Shown: piece after piece, positions 6,564 through 13,064 of the stretch
Layout: each line of letters starts with the position of its first letter
How positions within the stretch are numbered: the stretch's first letter is position 1
Assembly (NCBI GenBank): GCA_003562605.1
Contig: PWUG01000169.1
Coordinates: 1-13,782 of the forward strand
Direction: 5' to 3'
Length of the DNA stretch: 13,782 nucleotides
Origin: Syntrophomonadaceae bacterium
GTDB taxonomy: Bacteria; Bacillota_D; Dethiobacteria; DTU022
Position numbers and translations under genes: made by a program
Notes under the pieces: model-generated
What the model saw: only the letters and a program-made list of their open reading frames with translations
The model's database searches: none
Told to the model about the DNA's origin: nothing

Positions 6564-7853
6564 CTAATCCCCGCGTACCGCCTGAATTTCTTCTAAAGGT
6601 GGTATAACATCGTTACCCGGTATCATGATAATATCCTTTGCGGTTAGGTATGGTTTATCCGGATCCCTGGCAGTTATGCCGATAAAGAACGGGTGGATTA
6701 GTTGATTATCATACTCGCGCATGGTAATAGGTCCGACAGGGCTGTCCCATGTAAGTCCGGAGAGAGCATCAACAAAGGCCTCGATGTCCAGGCTACCGGC
6801 CTGGCGAAAAGCTTCAGCAATTAAATGGGCAGTAATATAGCCGTTATAACCGACAAAGTTGGGAACACGATCGTATTCCGAACGGAATTTATCGACAAAC
6901 GCATTGTTTTCCGGCGTGTCTGGATAGTAGTAAAGATATGGACTGCTGCCATACATTCCTTCCGGAGCTTCGTCACCAAGGGCAACGAGCCCTGCATGGT
7001 CGATACCGATGTGCAGATAAACACTTACTTCTTTTGTTAGTTCAGCTGTACCAATGGCTTTTGTCAAGGGAATTTGATCGGCTCCACCAGGCGCAGCCAC
7101 TACCACATCCGGATTGGCGCCCCGTATGGCACCGATGTATGGCGTGAAATCCGGCTCACCTATCGGCCAGTATGTTTCCAATACGTTTTCGACATCAGGG
7201 TTCAAATCCTGTAATGTTGCCCAGAACGTGTTAATAATGGCATGGCCGAATTCGAAGTCACTTCCCACTAGAGCATAACGTGTATAGGGAAGATCTGCCA
7301 TGAAACGGGCTGCGGCGCGACCGCTCATACGAGTGTTAGGTACTACGCTGTAGACGTACCGGTGACCGGCTTCGCCGGTGATCTGCTCACTTTGCGCCGC
7401 CCAGGTGATCATAGGCACCTGTTCTTCACGCACATACTCACTTACAGCCAACGCTGAAGCACTACTCATAAAGCCTACAAGCACATCCACCTCTTCCCGG
7501 GTCACTAGCTCCCGTGCCCAACTCAGGGCTTTATCGGGCGCAAATTCCTCGTCACGGGTGACATACTCTATTTCCACTCCATAAATACCCTCAGCATTTA
7601 TTTCCTTTAAAGCCAAGTCAAAGGCATCAAGAGCATCATAAGTATAAACGGTAGGCGGGCCTGTATAAGTGTCAATAATGCCCACCTTGATGTTGCGTTC
7701 AAAAACCGGTTCTGCTACTTCTTCATCTGGTTCATCCGGAGGTGCCGGTTCATCCGGAGGTGCCGGTTCAGCACAACCACCAACCATTGTAAAGACAAAC
7801 ACCAAGATCATAAGCAGCACAAAAATGCTTTTCAGGCTTTGATGTTTTATCAT
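6564..7853 (-). CDS. Liv-type ABC importer substrate-binding lipoprotein (LivK family)
   Basis: This 429-residue protein has a lipoprotein signal: basic N-terminus MIKHQSLK, a hydrophobic core, then the lipobox VGGC with the lipidated Cys at 27. A flexible acidic Pro-rich linker follows (PPDEPAPPDEPDEE, about 32-45). Mature binding-protein sequence starts near residue 53 with IKVGIIDTYTGPP. Further family-like blocks are VDVLVGFMSSASALAVSEYV (near 120-139), the SDFEFGHAIINTFW region and FVGYNGYITAHLIAEAF near 350-365. It should capture the solute outside the membrane and hand it to LivHM. The ATG at 7853 has GGAGG about 10 bases upstream. The ligand is unknown; the operon points to a 2-hydroxy acid or a related carboxylate. 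The linker contains a DNA tandem repeat. Confidence 0.9.
   Translation of the reverse strand: MIKHQSLKSIFVLLMILVFVFTMVGGCAEPAPPDEPAPPDEPDEEVAEPVFERNIKVGIIDTYTGPPTVYTYDALDAFDLALKEINAEGIYGVEIEYVTRDEEFAPDKALSWARELVTREEVDVLVGFMSSASALAVSEYVREEQVPMITWAAQSEQITGEAGHRYVYSVVPNTRMSGRAAARFMADLPYTRYALVGSDFEFGHAIINTFWATLQDLNPDVENVLETYWPIGEPDFTPYIGAIRGANPDVVVAAPGGADQIPLTKAIGTAELTKEVSVYLHIGIDHAGLVALGDEAPEGMYGSSPYLYYYPDTPENNAFVDKFRSEYDRVPNFVGYNGYITAHLIAEAFRQAGSLDIEAFVDALSGLTWDSPVGPITMREYDNQLIHPFFIGITARDPDKPYLTAKDIIMIPGNDVIPPLEEIQAVRGD
7729..7770. repeat. 18-bp tandem repeat in the linker of the binding-protein gene
   Basis: The unit GGTTCATCCGGAGGTGCC occurs twice exactly (7729-7746 and 7747-7764), followed by a third partial copy, GGTTCA. 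It is in frame and encodes the repeated linker peptide PPDEPA. The copy number could vary by slippage without breaking the protein. Confidence 0.9.
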
Positions 7854-7956
7854 GAAACCATTCCTCCTTTTTTAAATAGTTTAAGCCATTTCCCTTCTTC
7901 ACACCAAGTTTTCTTCCCGCCTGTTTCCAAGAATTCCGTTCATAACCCCCCCTTTC

Positions 7957-9201
7957 TCAAGCCTTGCGAAAGTATTGCATAGTTGCATCCTTAAAGATAA
8001 CCACTTTTACTTCAGAACCGTATTTATTTTGAAGCAGTTGAACAACATCTTGCCATTCAAGGCATTCCAGAAAGTGGCGGAAAAGACCAAAACGTTGACC
8101 GGGATTACGAGTATAGAGGATAGCTCGGGATATATTGTCAGGAAAAATCGTTTCTCCCGACCAAAGTCTGCCACCGCACTCATTGCCATGTTGGCCCATG
8201 AGATAATGCGTCACCTGACCAGCGGGGTGATCCACGATAAGCACCAGATCTCCACCGTCGGCTTTTAGTGATCCAGCGCCCAGCAGCAGGGCAATTAAAG
8301 CTTCACTTGCTTTGGCATTTGCATTGGCAATTACGATATCTGCATCTCCCTGATAATCTGCTGCATAAAGTTGCCTGGCTATTTCCACGCCCCTGCTATG
8401 AGATAAAAGCGGATGACCAGCCACCATTTCTACAGTCTGCCTCCGGCTGTTTGGTAAAAGATCAATTTTAAAATTGAAGCCGGTCAATCGCACGGCATCT
8501 GCAATATCTTCCAAGATGCTGTTGTTTTCAATGTCCCCAAGATTGCCCAGCATTCCAGCCTTTCGCTCTTTAAGATCAGTTATCACTTTACTATGATTTT
8601 GATAAATCGATTCCATGTCGGCAACACCTGGGAATATAATCTTTCCACCGCCACTAAATCCGTTAAACGGATGGGGAATGATACTTCCGATGCCAATTTT
8701 CAAGTCTCCACTAAGGACTTCGTTATTGATAAACAAAGGTATACCGGAGTTGGTATCACCCACATAGCTGCAGTTTTCATAAGGGTTATGATTATAGACA
8801 GGGAATCGGCTCACCAATGTTGTTCCCAATTTTTTTGTAAAATCCACCAGGGTATGCGCTCCATGACATCCAAGAGCAGCAACGAAAGAAATGTTGCTCT
8901 CCGATATGCCTGCCCGGATCAGCTGTTCAACGACCAGAGGAGCAACGGCCGCCACATCTGTGGGACGAGAAAGATCATCAAAAACGATTACAGCCTTTTT
9001 TCGGCCTTGGGCCAACTGAAACAAAGGGGGTGATGCGATGGGGTCTTCAAGCCGCTGCTGTATTGCCGTACTAGAAAGGATTGGCATTTGGTCGGCGGGA
9101 ATATCTGTAAAATGAACGTCCCACTTCTCAGGTAGGGCAATTTCTACTTCAACCTCGTTGAACCAGGCGCCTTGGGGCAATCTATAAACTTGTCTTTTCA
9201 A
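7957..9201 (-). CDS. LarA-like nickel-dependent 2-hydroxyacid racemase/epimerase
   Basis: This 414-residue protein is close to the usual length of LarA (lactate racemase, DUF2088 family). Residues matching the Lactiplantibacillus plantarum LarA active site are visible: R79 in DDLSRPT (75-81; LarA R75), H113 in GCHGAHT (LarA H108), H177 and K187 in PHPFNGFSGGGK (176-187; LarA H174 and K184, the lysine that carries the nickel-pincer cofactor) and H203 in YQNH (LarA H200, nickel ligand). The expected role is inversion of configuration at C2 of a 2-hydroxy acid in the cytoplasm. The family also includes malate, hydroxyglutarate and sugar-acid enzymes, so lactate should not be assumed. The start is TTG at 9201 with AGAAGGTGG six bases upstream. 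No larB, larC or larE lies in the window. It is placed between the regulator and the transporter. Confidence 0.82.
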   Translation of the reverse strand: MKRQVYRLPQGAWFNEVEVEIALPEKWDVHFTDIPADQMPILSSTAIQQRLEDPIASPPLFQLAQGRKKAVIVFDDLSRPTDVAAVAPLVVEQLIRAGISESNISFVAALGCHGAHTLVDFTKKLGTTLVSRFPVYNHNPYENCSYVGDTNSGIPLFINNEVLSGDLKIGIGSIIPHPFNGFSGGGKIIFPGVADMESIYQNHSKVITDLKERKAGMLGNLGDIENNSILEDIADAVRLTGFNFKIDLLPNSRRQTVEMVAGHPLLSHSRGVEIARQLYAADYQGDADIVIANANAKASEALIALLLGAGSLKADGGDLVLIVDHPAGQVTHYLMGQHGNECGGRLWSGETIFPDNISRAILYTRNPGQRFGLFRHFLECLEWQDVVQLLQNKYGSEVKVVIFKDATMQYFRKA

Positions 9202-9287
9202 TTGTTTCCACCTTCTCCATCATATGGAAGCATTGATGTCCTTTAATAATTTAAGGAGTTGTGAGTAGAGGTTTTATTTACAGCCAT

Positions 9288-10031
9288 TTATGAGTTTCGA
9301 AGCTCTAATTGCTGGCAGTGCTTCTTATAATTGCAACAGAAATCATCTAAATCTTCTATAATCATGTCTCGGGATTTTTCGCTGTCACCTTCCTTTACCG
9401 CCCGATAGATCTGGTTATGCAACTCCACAATATAATCCATATCGATCTCTATGGATTCTAAGGTAAAAAAGTCAAAATATTGGAGCACAAGTTTACGCAA
9501 AGCCTGTATAACAAAGATGAGAACGGTATTCCTAGAAGCTGAGACCATGGCCTTGTGAAATTCATAATTGCTGCGAAAAAATTTGTTTTTTTGGTTTCCG
9601 CTGAGGCGCATTTCTGTCAGTGCCCGAAGCATCACCTCCAAGTCCGCCTCTGTCCGCTTGACCGCTGCCATTTCAGCTGCAGCGCTTTCCACAACCTTTC
9701 GGGTATCTATGTACTGATCAAAATCCACTTGATTCAACTGCATGATCAAGCCCAGGCTTTCTACTATTATATCTGGTTCAATGTGGCTTACATATCTCCC
9801 ACCCTTGGGTCCTGAAGCTGTATGGATCAAGCCGGTGGCTTCTAGTTCCCGTAAGCCTTCCCTCACAGCAGAACGGCCTATACCCATAGATATACTCAAA
9901 TCACTTTCACTGGGCAAACGATCACCGGGCTTGATTGTTCCAGCAATAATTTCGTTTTTTATCGAATTAAATACGTGCTGATACGCAAAAGACTTTTTGT
10001 AGGTTTTAAGCTCGGGGAAATTCTTTTTCAT
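9288..10031 (-). CDS. GntR-family transcriptional regulator, FadR/FCD subfamily
   Basis: This 247-residue protein has an N-terminal winged helix-turn-helix (about 18-84) with GTIKPGDRLPSESDLSISMG (31-50), RSAVREGLRELEATGLI (53-69) and the wing GPKGGRYV (74-81). A helical FCD ligand domain fills about 95-240. FCD domains usually bind a metal with Asp, His, His, His. By spacing the equivalents here are N155, H159 (in NYEFH), H205 (in ELHNQI) and D227, so two ligands are substituted. In this family the ligand is typically a small carboxylate such as lactate, glycolate or gluconate. The ATG at 10031 has GCGAGG about 8 bases upstream. It is the first gene of the unit and sits directly behind a palindromic operator, so autoregulation is likely. 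Confidence 0.88.
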   Translation of the reverse strand: MKKNFPELKTYKKSFAYQHVFNSIKNEIIAGTIKPGDRLPSESDLSISMGIGRSAVREGLRELEATGLIHTASGPKGGRYVSHIEPDIIVESLGLIMQLNQVDFDQYIDTRKVVESAAAEMAAVKRTEADLEVMLRALTEMRLSGNQKNKFFRSNYEFHKAMVSASRNTVLIFVIQALRKLVLQYFDFFTLESIEIDMDYIVELHNQIYRAVKEGDSEKSRDMIIEDLDDFCCNYKKHCQQLELRNS

Positions 10032-10059
10032 GGAAATAACCTCGCGGTATTAACATCTT

Positions 10060-10072
10060 ATTGTCAGACAAT
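10060..10072. promoter_or_regulatory. GntR/FCD operator palindrome
   Basis: ATTGTCAGACAAT is a perfect inverted repeat around a central A. It fits the TNGTCNGACNA-like pattern commonly bound by FadR/FCD-type GntR regulators. It lies 3 bases downstream of the -10 box, over the expected transcription start, so binding should block initiation. I saw no second copy of it in the other intergenic regions of the window. Confidence 0.75.
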
Positions 10073-10075
10073 CAT

Positions 10076-10104
10076 AGTATAACAAAGTTTATAGAAACCG
10101 GCAA
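10076..10104 (-). promoter_or_regulatory. Sigma-A-type promoter of the regulator-racemase-transporter-oxidase unit
   Basis: On the minus strand, TTGCCG (10104-10099) and TATACT (10081-10076) are separated by exactly 17 bases. The expected start is near 10069, inside the operator, about 38 bases before the regulator ATG. No comparable promoter was seen before the racemase gene, so this may drive the whole block down to 1427. Confidence 0.7.
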
Positions 10105-10631
10105 TATAATTGTGAATATTTTATTGTTTCTTATCATAGAAATTAATTTAAATAATGGGTGTATTCTAATCTCCAGATACGCAATTTATGATCACTTTGA
10201 CAGTTGCGGCCTCAATAAAGGAAAATATTCGGTCAGGCCAGTGGCAAAAGCTATATTTTGAATGCGAATAAAAGGGATGGGTACCGTTTTGAAAAAGGAA
10301 GTTTTACCGATGCGTAAAAACTACTTCGTATAGCCATGTTATCGAAGAACTAGCGCTGGAACGACCATAGAAATGGCAAAGTCTATACCAAATATTAAAG
10401 ATATCCACAAAGCTATTGCCAACCAATTCTCAAGTTCATTTATTCCAACTCCTATCCTGCAATATTTCGACTAAAACATAAAAAAACAACAACATACATG
10501 CAATAACTTCGATATGAAATAAATACTGTGCTTAAAGAAACAAAACAATGCGCTTTAATTTGACTTACCTGCTTCTATAACTCATATAGATCGATGCAAT
10601 CTTAGGGATTTGGTTTTAGCTGGAAACTTTA
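10105..10631. other. Gene-free AT-rich stretch
   Basis: This 527-base stretch lies between the regulator promoter and the end of the aminotransferase gene. All frames are broken by frequent stops. Short peptides such as VLPMRKNYFV (near 10300-10330) and IPNIKDIHKAIANQF (near 10388-10430) can be read, but I recognise none. It could be degenerate former coding or mobile-element sequence. No tRNA, CRISPR or clear terminator is visible. Confidence 0.45.
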
Positions 10632-11996
10632 CTACAGGTCTGGCATGCTTTCTACTCTTATCGCATCAAGCACTTTTCCAAAAGCATCGATAGTCACATC
10701 AATATCTTCATCCGTGTGAACCACTGAAACAAAGCCTTTGACACCTCTAAGCATATTAATACCATTTAGCAAAAATTGTCTATTCATCTCCTGTAATAGT
10801 TCAGGAGACATTTTTTTTCCAGTATCATAGCAGTAATGTGTTTCACAATTCTTTTTACACTCTCCAATATGTATATTTATTGTAGAAGAAGTATTGTAAA
10901 CACAAGCTTCCAAATTTCTTTTTCTTATTTCCGTATTCATGCCAATCGCTAATTTTTCCGCTAAACTTTCTGCTCTTTTTTGAGGTTCACCTGAAGATAG
11001 CTCTTTGAGTATTGCAACACCGGCAGCTGCATTTAGTGGGTTCCCATTCCATGTGCCGGGATGAGGAACCCGTTCATATCGATTCCATTTTTTATTTCCC
11101 ACTTTTATTTTTAGCATATCTATGAGTTCAGAGCGACCACAAATCGCGGCTCCGCCGGGTAATCCTCCGCTAACCACCTTACCCAGAGAGCTCATATCCG
11201 ACACTATATCAACTGTGCCCTGATAGCCACTTGTAGACCACCTCAGGCCAGTAACAACCTCATCTATAACTAAAATCGTCCCATATTTTTCACACAATCT
11301 CTTGGCTTTATGTACCAATTCATAAGGCATAGCTATTGTTCCTGAAAAAGCACCTCCACCTTCTAAAAATAATGCGGCGATATCCTGATTACTGATCAGG
11401 TTTTCCATTGCGCTGATATCATTGATTGGTATTACACAGGTAGCGTCAGAGACTGCACTATCATAAATTGGTGGCAGTCTTCCCGGTGTAGCCTTATTGC
11501 ACGGCTCTTCAAAACCGACCAACATGTGATCCGACCAGCCCAGGAAGTGTCTTTCGAACTTGGCTATTTTATGCCTACCGGTATAAGCTCTGGCTATTTG
11601 GGCAATTAGCAAATTAGCCTCAGTGCCGGAAGATGTAAATTCAACTTTTTGGGCAGAGGGAATAAGTTCTGATATTATTTCGCACCATTCGAGAGCCAAC
11701 TTGTTTTCAGCACCATAATGTGTTCCTTTTGATATCTGCTCGTTCACTGCCTTTATTAATAACGGGTGTGCATGGCCAAAAAATAGTGCACCGTGACCCA
11801 TTGTATAATCAATAAATTCATGGCCATCCACATCATAAGTTTTAGAGCCTTTAGCTGATTCTATGTACAGTGGAAACGGGTCAATATTACGAGCATCATG
11901 TTGATTTCCCCTGCTTGAGTTAGAAGCGCGCTTTGATAGTTCTCTTGATGTTAAGAATTTACTGTTATAATTGGTAATACTGTTTGAAGTCTTCAT
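10632..11996 (-). CDS. Class III PLP-dependent aminotransferase, glutamate-1-semialdehyde aminomutase-like
   Basis: This 454-residue protein has the fold-type I class III pattern: the phosphate-binding SSGTEAN (122-128), LVIDEVVTGLRW (242-253) with the PLP-pyridine Asp at 245, and the PLP Lys at 273 in SSLGKVVSGGLPGGA (269-283). HPGTWNGNPLNAAAGVA (312-328) is the HemL-type HPGTFN-like segment. The sequence resembles the HemL branch more than ornithine or GABA transaminases. However, it is longer than HemL, has a 30-residue N-terminal extension and a Cys-containing insert (C380, C384, C389), and lies near no haem gene. It probably acts on another amino or amino-oxo acid. The ATG at 11996 has AAAGGGG about 11 bases upstream. 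The DNA is visibly more AT-rich than the operon to its left. Whether it works with the hydroxyacid genes, for example on the 2-oxo product, is unknown. Confidence 0.8.
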   Translation of the reverse strand: MKTSNSITNYNSKFLTSRELSKRASNSSRGNQHDARNIDPFPLYIESAKGSKTYDVDGHEFIDYTMGHGALFFGHAHPLLIKAVNEQISKGTHYGAENKLALEWCEIISELIPSAQKVEFTSSGTEANLLIAQIARAYTGRHKIAKFERHFLGWSDHMLVGFEEPCNKATPGRLPPIYDSAVSDATCVIPINDISAMENLISNQDIAALFLEGGGAFSGTIAMPYELVHKAKRLCEKYGTILVIDEVVTGLRWSTSGYQGTVDIVSDMSSLGKVVSGGLPGGAAICGRSELIDMLKIKVGNKKWNRYERVPHPGTWNGNPLNAAAGVAILKELSSGEPQKRAESLAEKLAIGMNTEIRKRNLEACVYNTSSTINIHIGECKKNCETHYCYDTGKKMSPELLQEMNRQFLLNGINMLRGVKGFVSVVHTDEDIDVTIDAFGKVLDAIRVESMPDL

Positions 11997-12084
11997 AAGA
12001 GATGAACCCCTTTGTTTGTAATAGATAAAATTATTATTTGCATTTATCTTATTAATAAAATCTTAACCAAAGTGATAAACTGAA

Positions 12085-12115
12085 CAGCTAATAACATTAT
12101 AACTGTTATTAGCTG
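12085..12115. terminator. Perfect 12-bp inverted repeat after the rhodanese remnant
   Basis: The arms CAGCTAATAACA (12085-12096) and TGTTATTAGCTG (12104-12115) are exact reverse complements around a 7-base loop. The right arm covers the original stop codon of the rhodanese frame. It may be a terminator stem for the minus-strand rhodanese transcript, but it is AT-rich and has no adjacent U-run, so termination is uncertain. Confidence 0.45.
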
Positions 12116-12542
12116 CATATTGTATCGTAATCCCAGTCAACAAAACCGCCGAAGTCTTAAACCTCTTTATAGCCCATCTTAAGCAATAACCGGGATGCAT
12201 TCTCACTGCGACTGCCGGTTCTGCAATAAACAAGTATTTTAGTATCTTTATCCGGCAATTTTTCAGCAGCCAACGCTTCTATCTCAGAATCAGGGATCTG
12301 CAGAGCCCCTTTAATATGAGCCTCTTCGTATTCCCGGGGAGTACGCACATCTACGATAATTACAGTTTCTCTGTCAATTATCTCTTTTGCTTCAGTTGCA
12401 GTAATCCTGATATATTCAGCAACTTTGTCCAAGGCAACATCTTCGCTTATGCCAATCTCTTCCACCGGCTTTGTTGGAGCGCATGCAGTCAGCGTGGTAA
12501 TAGCCAGGATACAGACCGCTAAAATAAGGTTGTCTTTTTCAT
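12109..12542 (-). pseudogene. Rhodanese-domain lipoprotein gene with a frameshift and an in-frame stop
   Basis: The readable frame 12157-12465 (102 residues from GTG) holds a single rhodanese domain: VDVRTPREYEEAHIKGALQIP (38-58) and the active loop CRTGSRS with Cys81. It stops with TAA after MGYKEV. The same frame continues past that stop as DFGGFVDWDYDTICS to a second stop at 12109, which is the expected rhodanese C-terminus (GYxxVYDFGG); a Tyr codon has apparently become TAA. Upstream, the frame reads back through a lipoprotein signal, LAVCILAITTLTAC, but the only ATG (12542, MKKTTLF) is out of frame by one base. One T missing from the T-run at 12521-12524 restores MKKTTLFLAVC. Two independent lesions indicate a pseudogene. 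If GTG 12465 were used, a cytoplasmic, C-terminally clipped product would result. Confidence 0.7.
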
Positions 12543-12590
12543 GTTTATCTTTACTTTACGTAATAATATTTCATAAGTAAACATATCTAA

Positions 12591-12599
12591 ATTATAACA
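12591..12599 (-). promoter_or_regulatory. Extended -10 promoter element upstream of the rhodanese gene
   Basis: On the minus strand TGTTATAAT (12599-12591) is a TGnTATAAT extended -10, about 50 bases before the ATG at 12542. Only a poor -35 (TTTAGT, 16 bases upstream) can be found, which an extended -10 can tolerate. Confidence 0.45.
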
Positions 12600-12672
12600 A
12601 ATTTCCGGTAATACTAAACCGAGCAGGGTCTTAGAACCTTAAATTAACTGGTTAAGAAAATACGTCCTTGAG

Positions 12673-12876
12673 CTACTTTTTAAAACTCTCCACTTTTTTT
12701 TCTGAATCTGTCCTGGCTTCTTCCGGGTTGATGTAGAAAATTTCCAAGTAGCCAATATAGTAGGCCTTCTTGGTATGGAAGAGTGTTTTGCACTTTCTGC
12801 ACTTCAGATCTATATCTGCATCTACCGGAATCTCTTTGAGAATATGGGTGCGGTCGAAGAGTGCTGACCAGGACAT
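12673..12876 (-). CDS. Single-domain zinc-ribbon-like protein, shortened relative of 399-863
   Basis: This 67-residue protein starts MSWSALFDRTHILKEIPVD, like repeat 1 of the 399-863 protein. It continues DADIDLKCRKCKTLFHTKKA, nearly identical to repeat 2 of that protein, up to YINPEE. After that the sequence becomes ARTDSEKKVESFKK and the KGxCxH element is gone. The first zinc pair (C26, C29) is therefore present and the second pair (Cys and His) is lost, so metal binding is doubtful. The ATG at 12876 follows CAGGGGGAAAATAAA, a slightly altered version of the other copy's ribosome site. It could be a collapsed, decaying duplicate, or a functional single-domain form. It is divergent from the exonuclease gene, 188 bases away. 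Confidence 0.6.
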   Translation of the reverse strand: MSWSALFDRTHILKEIPVDADIDLKCRKCKTLFHTKKAYYIGYLEIFYINPEEARTDSEKKVESFKK

Positions 12877-12991
12877 TTTATTTTCCCCCTGAAGTTTTGC
12901 CAGTAGATGTAGGACACCTGATGTTTCGGGTGATGGATCTATCTGTAACCCGGCGTGGTGCAGGGATTGTTGTAGAATTGGCGAAGTTTAT
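12877..12991. repeat. Right copy of the 115-bp direct repeat
   Basis: This is the gap-free partner of 864-978 (16 differences in 115). In gene order the similarity also continues leftwards into the zinc-ribbon gene as far as about 12721. To the right it ends at 12991, about 70 bases before the exonuclease start. On the plus strand it lies in an open frame that runs into the exonuclease frame. Confidence 0.85.
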
Positions 12992-13064
12992 TTCAGCTTG
13001 TGCGCGGTTTATTGCCAATTATATTCTATCACAGAAACCTTATATTTTTAGTGAGGGCCCTTTA

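Noticed and set aside
10061..10261. Plus-strand open frame of 66 codons over the regulator promoter
   Set aside because: It has no ribosome site and unrecognisable composition, and it overlaps a well-formed promoter and operator on the other strand.
10632..11996. Calling this gene hemL
   Set aside because: No haem or porphyrin gene is adjacent, and length and insertions differ from HemL; only the family level is supported.
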